From a virus, in the IMG/VR virus record IMGVR_UViG_3300008108_000039, positions 62,001 to 126,000 of that record: a DNA stretch of 64,000 nt; one strand, given 5' to 3'. A program made the translations under genes and the position numbers. Below the pieces are notes generated by a model. It had not been told where the DNA came from. It did not search any database and worked only from the letters and a program-made list of their open reading frames with translations. Positions 7,002 to 15,448 of this stretch are shown one piece after another. Position 1 is the stretch's first letter, and every line of letters begins with the position of its first letter.

Positions 7002-7455
7002 ATATAGCTGTATTTTTACTATGTTCCATAAATTCTACTCTTACAACTTTAACTCTACCACTAGTTTCTTCTTGAATAAATGTATTTAATTTATCATAAA
7101 TAAATTTAGCAAATTGTTCTGCTCCTACAGCTGGTATTATTCTTAATTGTATTATGCCTAGTTGATCCATTGTTTTAAATCCACCTAATCCTGGGTCATC
7201 TTCTGCTACAATTGTAGTATGATCAAACATATAATCCATCCATGCTTTAGGATTTTTACCATCAATAGTACCTTTAGCTCTTTTCATCCCTCCAAAATCC
7301 CAAACCCAGTTTCTTTCATCTAAATCACCTTCAAACCACACTCTAAATGATACTCCATATCCGTGGAGAAATTTACAATGAGTTCCTTCTGCTTTCCATT
7401 GGCGAAATACAGTACTATATCCATCAAACAATTTTGTTGATTGAAATTTTGGCAT
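6991..7455 (-). CDS. queD: 6-carboxytetrahydropterin synthase (QueD-like)
   Basis: QueD turns dihydroneopterin triphosphate into 6-carboxy-tetrahydropterin. The 154-residue protein has THCKFLHGYGVSF (residues 25-37) with the catalytic-type C27, WVWDFGGMK, MFDHTTIVAEDDP and PAVGAEQFAKFI, which follow the family order. The usual zinc motif HGH is HGY here, so at least one zinc ligand differs, and the earlier 'AAH' ligand is not evident. Phage QueD-like proteins of this shape exist, so this is likely a lineage feature. It overlaps the start of dpdA. Confidence 0.88.
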   Translation of the reverse strand: MPKFQSTKLFDGYSTVFRQWKAEGTHCKFLHGYGVSFRVWFEGDLDERNWVWDFGGMKRAKGTIDGKNPKAWMDYMFDHTTIVAEDDPGLGGFKTMDQLGIIQLRIIPAVGAEQFAKFIYDKLNTFIQEETSGRVKVVRVEFMEHSKNTAIYEG

Positions 7456-7458
7456 AAT

Positions 7459-7662
7459 TTAATTTTTATAAGTAACGCTTGGTCTAAACAATATAGTGGC
7501 TAATAAATTTAGTCCTACTGCTTGCCAGAATGAAATAGAAGGCAAACTAAATAAACTAGGCATTAACCAATTCCACAATAGTTGTAATGGTAATCCTAAT
7601 AATAAAACTACTATTAAAACTAAAAATACAACGTACAAAACAGTGTTAAAATTATTCTTCAT
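7459..7662 (-). CDS. Small two-segment membrane protein
   Basis: 67 residues with two hydrophobic stretches (about 8-30 and 44-60) joined by a Trp/Pro-rich loop, LLWNWLMPSLFSLPSISFW. I recall similar 'LPxxLLWNWLMP.LF.LP.I.fWQA.GL' proteins in Bacteroidota genomes, but no function. It lies 4 bases after queD's upstream border in the same direction and overlaps the next upstream gene by 11 bases. Membrane location is a safe inference; a role in modification is not supported. Confidence 0.7.
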   Translation of the reverse strand: MKNNFNTVLYVVFLVLIVVLLLGLPLQLLWNWLMPSLFSLPSISFWQAVGLNLLATILFRPSVTYKN

Positions 7663-7822
7663 TTTCTATATTATTTATTATTCCATTTAATGATTGTTCA
7701 ATTTTAGAAACAATTGCTAATAATTCATTTAGCATATCCATTTGTTCTTCAGGAGTTGATACACTTATATTTTTTTGTATTTCAAGTACTCTTTCGTGTA
7801 CTGTTTTATCTATTTCTTCCAT
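7652..7822 (-). CDS. 56-residue coiled-coil-like protein
   Basis: A frame from ATG at 7822 to TAA at 7652 encodes 56 residues starting MEEIDKTVHERVLEIQKN. It is acidic and strongly helical with a heptad-like Leu/Ile/Val pattern, so it is probably a short coiled coil. It fills the gap between two genes exactly, starting one base from the CCGxGC gene and overlapping the membrane gene by 11 bases. Function unknown. Confidence 0.6.
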   Translation of the reverse strand: MEEIDKTVHERVLEIQKNISVSTPEEQMDMLNELLAIVSKIEQSLNGIINNIENEE

Positions 7823-7823
7823 C

Positions 7824-8045
<222 letters not shown>

Positions 8046-8099
8046 CTATAAACACCATTAATTATATTTTGTACAAGATTGTCATGCATAGTTATATAT

Positions 8100-8291
8100 T
8101 TAATCATCTGATTCAACTACATGATTCATCACAGTAACACTATTAATATTACCAAGTGGAGGTGGAGTTCCTGTAGTAATAGTTGCGTGAGTCTGTTGAG
8201 GACAAGCAACACACATAATTGTAGTGGGAGAATACACTCTTTTACATTTAGGACATTCCCAACCTTGTTGTATAAAATTTGTTTGAAACAT
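8100..8291 (-). CDS. Small zinc-ribbon protein
   Basis: 63 residues with CPKCKRVYSP (residues 14-23) and CVACPQQ (27-33), forming a CxxC...CxxC zinc ribbon near the N-terminus, followed by a Thr/Pro-rich tail and an acidic end (VVESDD). It could be a protein- or nucleic-acid-binding adaptor. It lies between the second GIY-YIG gene and the CCGxGC gene. The exact role is unknown. Confidence 0.65.
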   Translation of the reverse strand: MFQTNFIQQGWECPKCKRVYSPTTIMCVACPQQTHATITTGTPPPLGNINSVTVMNHVVESDD

Positions 8292-8317
8292 ATATTAATT
8301 TTTAAATATTAATTTCA

Positions 8318-8905
8318 TCATTTATAATCCCATTTATAATTTTTATATTGTTCTCTTCTACCTTTACAGCATTGAATAATATATATTTCACTTAATTTTA
8401 AAGAACTAGATGCTTCTTTTATTGTGTTCCACTCTTTAATAACGTTTCCCTCTAAATCTTTTTGATATACTTGTTTATTATTTTTTCTATTCTGGTATGA
8501 TGGGTGGTTTTGTTTAGCTAATGATATTTTAAGATTATGTTCTGGTGTAAATTTTCTACCTTTTAACTTTTTATTTCTGTTTTTAATAGATTGTTCAGAC
8601 CATTTTATTCCTTTTGATCCACTTTCACCACCTTCACTTTTATTAACTAATATACCATTTTCTTCATATCCTACTCTACCATATAATTTAATATAGTATT
8701 GTTCTTTATTAGCAGCTTGTTCTAATGTTAGATCATTATGAACTAATTCAACAATAGGATTACCATGTTTTTTAACATAATTTATCCAATGTTTATTTCG
8801 TCCTCTGCCTTTATCCCATGCTCTTCTATCTAATCCTAATCCAACATAGAATATTTCTTTTGTTATTGGATTACGATGGAAGTAAATATAATATGTATTT
8901 ATCAT
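8318..8905 (-). CDS. GIY-YIG-type homing endonuclease
   Basis: 195 residues. The N-terminus has a variant GIY-YIG core, TYYIYFHRNP (residues 4-13) and IFYVGLGLDRRAW, followed by the helix with NKEQYYIKLYG that holds the catalytic-type Glu. The C-terminal part repeats the NUMOD-like theme QVYQKDLEGNVIKEWNTIKEAS. It is free-standing next to the reductase gene, with its own ATATTTAT element 24 bases upstream and the reductase terminator immediately beyond that. It is likely selfish and independently expressed. Confidence 0.85.
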   Translation of the reverse strand: MINTYYIYFHRNPITKEIFYVGLGLDRRAWDKGRGRNKHWINYVKKHGNPIVELVHNDLTLEQAANKEQYYIKLYGRVGYEENGILVNKSEGGESGSKGIKWSEQSIKNRNKKLKGRKFTPEHNLKISLAKQNHPSYQNRKNNKQVYQKDLEGNVIKEWNTIKEASSSLKLSEIYIIQCCKGRREQYKNYKWDYK

Positions 8906-8929
8906 CGATATTTGTTGTTTTAGTCGATA

Positions 8930-8937
8930 ATAAATAT
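8930..8937 (-). promoter_or_regulatory. Candidate late promoter element ATATTTAT
   Basis: Lies 24 bases upstream of the GIY-YIG start at 8905 and directly downstream of the reductase terminator, which is where a new transcription start would be needed. Confidence 0.5.
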
Positions 8938-8939
8938 TA

Positions 8940-8958
8940 GGGCCCTCAATGAGGGCCC
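8940..8958 (-). terminator. Intrinsic terminator after ribonucleotide reductase
   Basis: An 8-bp perfect GC-rich stem (GGGCCCTC / GAGGGCCC) with a 3-base loop lies 7 bases after the reductase stop codon. The minus strand continues with a moderately T-rich CTAATATTTATT. Confidence 0.75.
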
Positions 8959-8965
8959 ATTTTAT

Positions 8966-10816
8966 TTATATTTCACAGTTATTCCCAGCGCAGGCGAGAT
9001 TTTCCCCTAACACTGTATTGTCGTCAAATTCTACCACCTTACTTAAATCTACAGAATGAAGATGATTTACCATTTTGTTAAATTGTTCTTCAGTGATTGT
9101 TTCAAAAGGTGCTTGAGTATAAGTGTGATCTGAGAAAGGCAAAACTGATAGACCATTAAATGTGTCCTTATATTTCCACATCCATTCTCCTACTTCTTTC
9201 CATTCTTCATTTCTAACAGATATAGTTGCAGATACATTATTTGTATTAGCTCCCTTACGATGGCCTTTTCTTACCCACTCCATATTAAACTTTCTAACAC
9301 GTTCTAATAACATCAATGCTGATTCTTCACTGCGTATAATAGCACCTTCTGGTGCTTTTTGTGGAATAGATATTACAGCTTGGATAGTAGGTTTAAAGAA
9401 ATCGTCTTCTAATAGTTCTGGGTGGTGAATTGCTAGATGAGTATAGATTGCTTCGTTTTTGCCTACTCTAATACGTCTGATATAATGTTTATCATGCCAG
9501 CTATGAATACCACTGCTACTTCCTAATACTAATGATGAAGTACCTGATGGTTTAACTGTAGTTACACGAGCTGCTTTATTTACACCAATAAGTTCAGCAA
9601 CACGAGCATTTTCTTCTTTAGCTAAATCAGCTGCTTTCTTTAAATCATATTTTAGTACAGCTCCTGATCCAATACCTGTCATACCAACACCTAATAAAGC
9701 ATCTTTTTCAGTTGTTTTTTGCCATATATCTCTTAAGTAATGGAAATTAGTATAGGCGGCTTGTAATGTACCAATAAAGGCACCTACACGTACTCTTTCA
9801 TTTAAATCTTCTTGTGATTCAACATTTGAAACATTTATTTCACATAAATTACAAAATTGGAAAGGACGTAAAGCAATTTCACAACATGGATTTGTTCCCC
9901 AATCTTTATCATTGCTAAAGTAAATACCCGGTTCACCAGATCCACTTAATTCAATTTTCTTCCATAATTTATAAAATTCTTCTTCATCAATTTTATGACG
10001 TAATACTACTGCTGAGTTGTTGGCACGGCCACGTTGAGGGTTTTCTTCCCACCAGTTACCAAATTTACAAGTCAACATTTCTTCATCATCCAAATCAAAT
10101 AATGCAATAAGAGCAGCACGACGAATACCTCCACTTAATACAGCATCAGCAATATGACAAGCCATATCATGAACTTCTACTGATGATAATTTTTCACCAT
10201 TTTTCTTGCGCTCAAATATTTTTTGTAAATTAAATAAACATTCTTTTAATGGCTCAGGACCAGGTGCTTTACCACCTACAGTAATTAATTGAGCACCTTT
10301 AGGACGAATATCTCTAAAGTCAAATAGTGGAAGTGGAGCTCCCTGAAAATATGCTTTGCAAAGCATTCTAACAGCATCTGCCCATCCTTCAATACTATCT
10401 CCTACTAAATATCTTTTATGTTTAGTTGGAATTTTAATTTCAGGTAGTTTTTCAATATGATGTGTTTGAACTGAGTATCCTACTCCACATCCTGAAAGTA
10501 ATAAAAACATTATTTCACTAAATGCTCTCCAATCATCAATAGGAAGAAAAGAACAATTAAATATACGAGCATTATTAAGTTCAATGGGCTTACCAGCGAA
10601 TTGCAAACTGCGCATTGAAGGCAAGACTTTTTTAGCATAAACCAATTTATAGGCTTCTTCGATTTCATCTTTTAATTGAGGGAATTTATTTTGATGCATT
10701 TCTTTATTTCTCGTAACCAATTCTTCCCAAGTTTCTCTTCTATTTACTTCAGGTCTGAATTTTGCATACTTCATATAAGTGGTAATATCACTTAATATAT
10801 TTTGTGTTACATCCAT
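8966..10816 (-). CDS. nrdJ: Adenosylcobalamin-dependent ribonucleotide reductase (class II, RTPR-like)
   Basis: 616 residues resembling the monomeric class II reductase that makes dNTPs using a B12 radical. Key residues are visible: C88 (NCSF) and C322 as the redox pair, C311 in NPCCEI as the radical cysteine with N309 and E313, and the C-terminal CxxxxC (CAGNNC) that is regenerated by thioredoxin. The spacing C311-C322 is the same 11 as in the Lactobacillus enzyme. It is shorter than that protein (739), so it may lack part of the regulatory or cobalamin-binding insertions. A thioredoxin gene lies 19 bases upstream. Use of host B12 is implied; no cobalamin riboswitch fits in the short leader. 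Confidence 0.9.
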   Translation of the reverse strand: MDVTQNILSDITTYMKYAKFRPEVNRRETWEELVTRNKEMHQNKFPQLKDEIEEAYKLVYAKKVLPSMRSLQFAGKPIELNNARIFNCSFLPIDDWRAFSEIMFLLLSGCGVGYSVQTHHIEKLPEIKIPTKHKRYLVGDSIEGWADAVRMLCKAYFQGAPLPLFDFRDIRPKGAQLITVGGKAPGPEPLKECLFNLQKIFERKKNGEKLSSVEVHDMACHIADAVLSGGIRRAALIALFDLDDEEMLTCKFGNWWEENPQRGRANNSAVVLRHKIDEEEFYKLWKKIELSGSGEPGIYFSNDKDWGTNPCCEIALRPFQFCNLCEINVSNVESQEDLNERVRVGAFIGTLQAAYTNFHYLRDIWQKTTEKDALLGVGMTGIGSGAVLKYDLKKAADLAKEENARVAELIGVNKAARVTTVKPSGTSSLVLGSSSGIHSWHDKHYIRRIRVGKNEAIYTHLAIHHPELLEDDFFKPTIQAVISIPQKAPEGAIIRSEESALMLLERVRKFNMEWVRKGHRKGANTNNVSATISVRNEEWKEVGEWMWKYKDTFNGLSVLPFSDHTYTQAPFETITEEQFNKMVNHLHSVDLSKVVEFDDNTVLGENLACAGNNCEI

Positions 10817-10835
10817 TTTTTTATTGTTTTTGTTA

Positions 10836-11096
10836 TTAAATAAGTGAATTAATAGTATCTACATATATAGATTTTGATTGTATCCCAGAAAAACGTTGTT
10901 TAGCAACTCCATCTTTGAAAAATATAACTGTTGGTACACTAGTTATCATATTATTTGATACTTCATTAGGAGATGCATCTACATCTATTGTTTCAAATTG
11001 TACATTTGGAAATAATCCTTCTAATTGTTCAAAAAGAGGAGCAAGCTGTTTGCATGGAGAGCACCAGCTCGCCGTAAATCTTTTAACCTTTATCAT
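10836..11096 (-). CDS. Thioredoxin
   Basis: A thioredoxin-fold disulfide reductase with FTASWCSPCKQLAPLFEQL, where WCSPC replaces the usual WCGPC, then 'IDVDASPNE' and SVPTVIFF with the conserved cis-Pro. I chose the ATG at 11096 (86 residues) over 11135 because the fold starts directly at MIKVKRF and because an ATATTTAT element falls inside the longer version, 19 bases before this start. It probably reduces the C-terminal cysteines of the class II reductase encoded just downstream. Confidence 0.88.
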   Translation of the reverse strand: MIKVKRFTASWCSPCKQLAPLFEQLEGLFPNVQFETIDVDASPNEVSNNMITSVPTVIFFKDGVAKQRFSGIQSKSIYVDTINSLI

Positions 11097-11115
11097 AATT
11101 TTATTTTGTGTAGTT

Positions 11116-11123
11116 ATAAATAT
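11116..11123 (-). promoter_or_regulatory. Candidate late promoter element ATATTTAT
   Basis: 19 bases upstream of the thioredoxin ATG at 11096. It is the only copy ahead of a metabolic gene in the replication block, and it supports the shorter thioredoxin start. Confidence 0.4.
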
Positions 11124-11134
11124 AGCACATATCA

Positions 11135-12442
11135 CTAATCCTTACTAAGTTCAAAAAACTTTTGTTGAAGATAATCTCTATCATCTGTTGTTACATTACT
11201 AAAACTATTAATAGGTTTAGAATCATCTTCATCATCGTCATCTAATGGATTTTCATTTATTTCTATCTTTCCAGTTGAAGTATCTATTCTAGATCCAAAT
11301 GTTAATCCATCGGGACCATATCTATTTCCCATAATATGCCAATTGCCAGTTCCATTAATTCTATCTTTTCTTCCTCTAGCTAGAGATATAAGTATATCTG
11401 CTATCATAATTTTATCATAGGAACCAGCAGCGTGTTTACCTTCTAAAATAGCTTCACCAGCACCAGTTCTATTTGCTTGTGATGGAGATACAAGCGGCAC
11501 ACCTTTTTCTGCTGCTAATGCTTTAGCTTGAATGTAAACATCATCAATTTCATCTTTGGTCCCTTTTTTACTTTTAGATCGAACATAATCTAAATAATCA
11601 ATAATAATTAGATCAGGTTTAAAATCATGTTGAGTTTCTAATTGTTGAATATGAGCTTCTATTGTATCAAATGATGCTCTTTTAGGTGGATAAGCTTTAA
11701 TAATAACTTTACCTTTTACTTTAGTAACAATTTCTGATACTTTATCTCTATGTTTTTCTAATTGATCAACAGGTATCCCAGTAAATATAGCATCGTATCC
11801 AGCAAAAGCTCCCATTGCAGCTACGGCCCATGATTTACCACCTTTAGGATTACCAAATATTAATACTAAATCACCTTTACCGTATCCACCTTGTGTTAAA
11901 TTATTAAATGTTTTCCAAGGAAATGGTATTGGGTTTCTATCATCTTCTCTATAGCGTGATTCTATATCTTTATCATATTCGTGACCTATATTCTTATCTT
12001 CACCTGCTTTAAGTGCATTATTAATTAATGTTCTAATACTATCATAATCTCCCATATTAAGCAAATCGACTGATGTCATAATTGCTTTTTTCATTTGTTG
12101 ATTTTTACAGAAATTAGTAAATTCTGCTTCTACCCATTCTAGATCTTTTGATTGGGATTCTTTATATGCTTCTCTTAATCCTTCAGTAATAGCTATTTTT
12201 AATACTTCATTATCCATTTTTTTAACTTCTGTAGCTAATACTTCTATGGTAGGTACAGTATGATATTTTTGAAAATATTCTTGTATTTTACCTATAATCC
12301 ATTGATTCGATTGATTTTCAAAATATTCTTTTTCTAATGAATCTGATACATTTATTAAGAAATTCTTTTGTGTTAATAATGCACCAATAACTTTAATTTG
12401 AAATTGAGGTCCGTATTGTACTAATTTTGCTAGGGTTGTCAT
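11135..12442 (-). CDS. Replicative DNA helicase (DnaB/gp41-like)
   Basis: 435 residues of a hexameric SF4 helicase, close in length to T4 gp41 (475). The N-terminal helical domain is followed by the RecA-like core with Walker A GNPKGGKSW, Walker B LIIIDYLDYV, then the Q/sensor region SPSQANRTGAGE and an arginine-rich IADILISLARGRKDR. The tail is acidic (DDDDEDD), which may contact the SSB or a loader. It unwinds the fork on the lagging strand. It is in line with the exonuclease, UvsX and SSB genes; no primase is seen in this window. Confidence 0.92.
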   Translation of the reverse strand: MTTLAKLVQYGPQFQIKVIGALLTQKNFLINVSDSLEKEYFENQSNQWIIGKIQEYFQKYHTVPTIEVLATEVKKMDNEVLKIAITEGLREAYKESQSKDLEWVEAEFTNFCKNQQMKKAIMTSVDLLNMGDYDSIRTLINNALKAGEDKNIGHEYDKDIESRYREDDRNPIPFPWKTFNNLTQGGYGKGDLVLIFGNPKGGKSWAVAAMGAFAGYDAIFTGIPVDQLEKHRDKVSEIVTKVKGKVIIKAYPPKRASFDTIEAHIQQLETQHDFKPDLIIIDYLDYVRSKSKKGTKDEIDDVYIQAKALAAEKGVPLVSPSQANRTGAGEAILEGKHAAGSYDKIMIADILISLARGRKDRINGTGNWHIMGNRYGPDGLTFGSRIDTSTGKIEINENPLDDDDEDDSKPINSFSNVTTDDRDYLQQKFFELSKD

Positions 12443-12456
12443 AACTTTTTTTAAAT

Positions 12457-13482
12457 TTACTTAAAAGAATTGAGATATCCAAAAACTTCATTTAACCATG
12501 ACTCTACATTAGATATTGATTCTCCTAATTTATCATTAACATATAACTGATGAAATAAGTATTTATTTAATTCATATGAATTAGTGAATAATTCTTTTAC
12601 TAGTTGTTTATTTTCAGGTGAAATAAAATCACCTTTTAACGACATTAGTTGTTTATTAATTTCTAATTGATGTCTTCGTTCTACAACTGATAAAAATAAT
12701 TTATTATCATTAATTCGTTCTGAAGATTTTTCTATGATACTTTCTAAAGGAACATAATAATTACCTGTTAATTCTGGGAATAGTTTTATTAATTTTTTAG
12801 GACCTAAACCAGTAATACCAGGTACATTATCAGATACATCACCTAATAATATTTTATAATTAATATAGTTGGAACTACTAACCCCATGTTCAGTTAATAC
12901 ATCTTTTGGTTTGTATATTTTCTTTTTAGTAGGAGAATATACTACTGTTTTGTCTGATACTAATTGTAAAAAATCCTGATCAGCAGACATTATAGTTATA
13001 TTTTTAGTATTACTATGTTTTTCAAAAAGTAATGCTAAATACCCTATAATATCATCTGCTTCTAATCCATCAACACTGATAATACTTACTGGAAGACATT
13101 TTAGGTACAAAATCAAACGTTCCATTTGATTATTTATACTTTCAGCTTCTTCATCTTTAGATTGAAACATAGTCTTGTTAACAACACGACTAGTGCTGCG
13201 ATTTGCTTTATATTCAGGATATAAATTTCTCCTTGCATTCGAACCTCCTATTCCATCAAATACAATAATTACTTTAGTTGGATTAGTCATCTTGATAGCA
13301 TAACCTATTGATTTTAAAAAACCAGTTAAACCCCCGATGTGAGCACCATCGGGGTTAACATGGTTTATCATAGTGAAATTTCTTAAGAATGCATTTAATC
13401 CATCTATTATTAATATTGATTCTAATTGAGAACGAGTATCAGGTTGAATACTTGAAATTAATTCAAAGTATTTATTCTTCAT
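12457..13482 (-). CDS. 5'-3' exonuclease / flap endonuclease (T4 RNase H-like)
   Basis: 341 residues of the FEN/5'-nuclease family that removes RNA primers and flaps. The metal-binding acidic residues lie in IIDGLNAF, IIVFDGIGG, GLEADDIIGYL and MSADQDFLQLV, and LLGDVSDNVPGITGLGPKK is the helix-3-turn-helix DNA-binding loop. An arginine-rich arch (NARRNLYPEYKANR) follows the second motif. It overlaps uvsX by 11 bases. It is likely the phage equivalent of T4 RNase H. Confidence 0.92.
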   Translation of the reverse strand: MKNKYFELISSIQPDTRSQLESILIIDGLNAFLRNFTMINHVNPDGAHIGGLTGFLKSIGYAIKMTNPTKVIIVFDGIGGSNARRNLYPEYKANRSTSRVVNKTMFQSKDEEAESINNQMERLILYLKCLPVSIISVDGLEADDIIGYLALLFEKHSNTKNITIMSADQDFLQLVSDKTVVYSPTKKKIYKPKDVLTEHGVSSSNYINYKILLGDVSDNVPGITGLGPKKLIKLFPELTGNYYVPLESIIEKSSERINDNKLFLSVVERRHQLEINKQLMSLKGDFISPENKQLVKELFTNSYELNKYLFHQLYVNDKLGESISNVESWLNEVFGYLNSFK

Positions 13483-14569
13483 TGTCTACATCTATTATAG
13501 GAGATATTTTACTGCTTTCCTCCCATTCACTATTATCTTCTATTTGTATTAAATCAGCAACATCTACTTGTTCACTAAACCACTCATGAGCATATTGTTT
13601 TTTATACTCTTTAATAGCTTCAGGAGTGTCAGGCATGAAGCCATGAGGTGTTACAATTACTGTTGATGTAGTTGCTATACCATAATCAGCATGAATTTTA
13701 TCAATAGCAATTTTAGTACGTTTAGCAAATTCTACTTTCTTACCTTTATGTTGTACACTAATTTTGGAAGTACCGCTATTAGTTATATTACCAAATGTAG
13801 CAACAATTGTAGCATCCCAATACATTGCATTACCACCTTTATTTGTCATTTTAGGTTGAGACATAGGTGTTAAAGCTGGTTGTACACCTGTTTTATTAAT
13901 TACAAACAATGTATTAGTGTAAGGGTATTTTTCTTTACGTGATAATGGAAACTGTTGATTGATAAAATTACCAAACTGAGTAGCCATTGCTCCGGCATTC
14001 CACATTGGATTATTACTACCCTGTTTAACACTCATTTCACAAGGAATAGAACCAACTGAATCCCATAAAAATAATAAATCAAATGGAAGTTTTCCTTGAG
14101 CTTGTTCATTTAATATATCAGCAATAAATGCTGCTACATCTTCAATTGTATTTAATGAACCTCTATCAGTATATAAGAAAAATCCTTTATAATCTACTAC
14201 TTCTCCAGTAGCAGTATCGGGTATTGCTTCACATTGAAATCCCATTTTTTGAGCATGTGAAAAATCCCATTTCATCTCTGTAATAATAAAAACAGGTAAT
14301 ATTCCCATTTTTTGGGCTGTAGTAGCCGCTTCGATTAATAGAGTAGTTTTACCTGTATCTGAACCTCCTCTAGCAACAAATACATGTCCCATAGGAACAC
14401 CAGGAACAGAAAGAGCTTCTTTTAATGCATCCGAAAATGGTATCCATCGTTGCTTTTTAAACTTAGATGATTCTCCTAAAAATTTTGATTTTTTAAATTT
14501 ATCAATATCAAAGGATTGTTTTAGCGACTCAGATAATACCTGAGTTAAACTGTCTTTACTTTTAGCCAT
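13472..14569 (-). CDS. uvsX: RecA-like recombinase UvsX
   Basis: 365 residues of the T4 UvsX/RecA family, which promotes strand invasion for recombination-dependent replication. Walker A is GGSDTGKTT, Walker B is LLFLWDSVGSIP, and an NKTGVQP segment marks the L2 side. Length compares with 391 for T4 UvsX. The C-terminus is acidic, as is usual for regulated RecA proteins. It is followed after two bases by the SSB gene on the upstream side, so recombination and replication genes are co-transcribed. Confidence 0.93.
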   Translation of the reverse strand: MAKSKDSLTQVLSESLKQSFDIDKFKKSKFLGESSKFKKQRWIPFSDALKEALSVPGVPMGHVFVARGGSDTGKTTLLIEAATTAQKMGILPVFIITEMKWDFSHAQKMGFQCEAIPDTATGEVVDYKGFFLYTDRGSLNTIEDVAAFIADILNEQAQGKLPFDLLFLWDSVGSIPCEMSVKQGSNNPMWNAGAMATQFGNFINQQFPLSRKEKYPYTNTLFVINKTGVQPALTPMSQPKMTNKGGNAMYWDATIVATFGNITNSGTSKISVQHKGKKVEFAKRTKIAIDKIHADYGIATTSTVIVTPHGFMPDTPEAIKEYKKQYAHEWFSEQVDVADLIQIEDNSEWEESSKISPIIDVDNEE

Positions 14570-14571
14570 TA

Positions 14572-15387
14572 TTATTCGTTAAATAGTGAGTCAAATTTAT
14601 CTGCAGCGTTTTCTTTAGGTTTGATATCTAAAGAATATGATTGAACAGGTGCATTTATTTCTTTAATAAAATCATCCTCTTCATCTTCATCTTTAGATAC
14701 AATAGGTGCTTCAGTTTCTTCCTCAGGATTTAACCATTTTTGTAATACATCTTTAAGCTGATCGTAAGAATATTTACGATTAATCGCTAAAATATCTGTT
14801 TGTTCTTCTAATGCTTTAGTAACAAAAGCAGCATCTTCAGAAATAGGAGTTGATTTTACTTTAGGACGTAAAGTACATTTAACACCTTTTCTTCCTGCTA
14901 TTACATCATCAATAGCTTCAACTGTAAAGTCTCTACCATCAGTAATGTTTGTAAAATCACCATAATCTTCATCAGCAGCAATACCCATTAACTGGTCATT
15001 TACCAATTTACCTACTTCCCACAAACGAACACCTTGTGATTCTTCTCCACGTACAACTACAGGAATAAAATAACGAACTTTAGGAGAAATTTTGTTTGCT
15101 AATGTCCAATCATCTTTATCAGAAGATTTACGTAATTTTTGGGTAAAATCAACAATTGGATCAGCTTCACCCCAATTAGTAAGAGCTAAAATAGGGCCTT
15201 TAGAAAAACCATAGTGCATTTGAACTTCACGCAATGGCCATTCTTTTCTGAATTTGTTAGGTACAATACGAATTTGGTATTTACCTGCTTTTGGTTTCCA
15301 GAAAATTTTTGAATAATCGATTTTTTCGCGCTTAGCGCCTTTGTTGGCATTGTCTGCCAGTTTTTGTTTGACAAATGATAAATCCAT
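14572..15387 (-). CDS. Single-stranded DNA-binding protein (gp32-like)
   Basis: 271 residues resembling T4 gp32 (301). The N-terminal basic helix leads to a core with KAGKYQIRIVPNKFRKEWPLRE and SPKVRYFIPVVVRGEESQGVRLWEVG patterns, typical of T4-like SSBs, and the C-terminus is acidic and ends near FDSLF. The zinc-binding Cys/His site of T4 gp32 is absent, as in some relatives. It should coat ssDNA and coordinate helicase, UvsX and nuclease. A host-like promoter (15412-15443) may drive it. Confidence 0.88.
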   Translation of the reverse strand: MDLSFVKQKLADNANKGAKREKIDYSKIFWKPKAGKYQIRIVPNKFRKEWPLREVQMHYGFSKGPILALTNWGEADPIVDFTQKLRKSSDKDDWTLANKISPKVRYFIPVVVRGEESQGVRLWEVGKLVNDQLMGIAADEDYGDFTNITDGRDFTVEAIDDVIAGRKGVKCTLRPKVKSTPISEDAAFVTKALEEQTDILAINRKYSYDQLKDVLQKWLNPEEETEAPIVSKDEDEEDDFIKEINAPVQSYSLDIKPKENAADKFDSLFNE

Positions 15388-15411
15388 AACTTTTGTTTTT
15401 ATGTTTAAAAT

Positions 15412-15443
15412 TAAATATACGATCTTTAAGATGAATAACCAAA
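15412..15443 (-). promoter_or_regulatory. Possible Bacteroidota-type promoter for SSB
   Basis: The minus strand has TTTG (15443-15440), then 20 bases, then TATATTTA (15419-15412). This resembles the -33 TTTG / -7 TAnnTTTG consensus of Bacteroidota with one mismatch. It lies 25 bases before the SSB start. Confidence 0.35.
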
Positions 15444-15448
15444 AATTC

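Noticed and set aside
10817-10835. Cobalamin riboswitch before the class II reductase
   Set aside because: Only 19 bases separate it from thioredoxin, too short for the aptamer.
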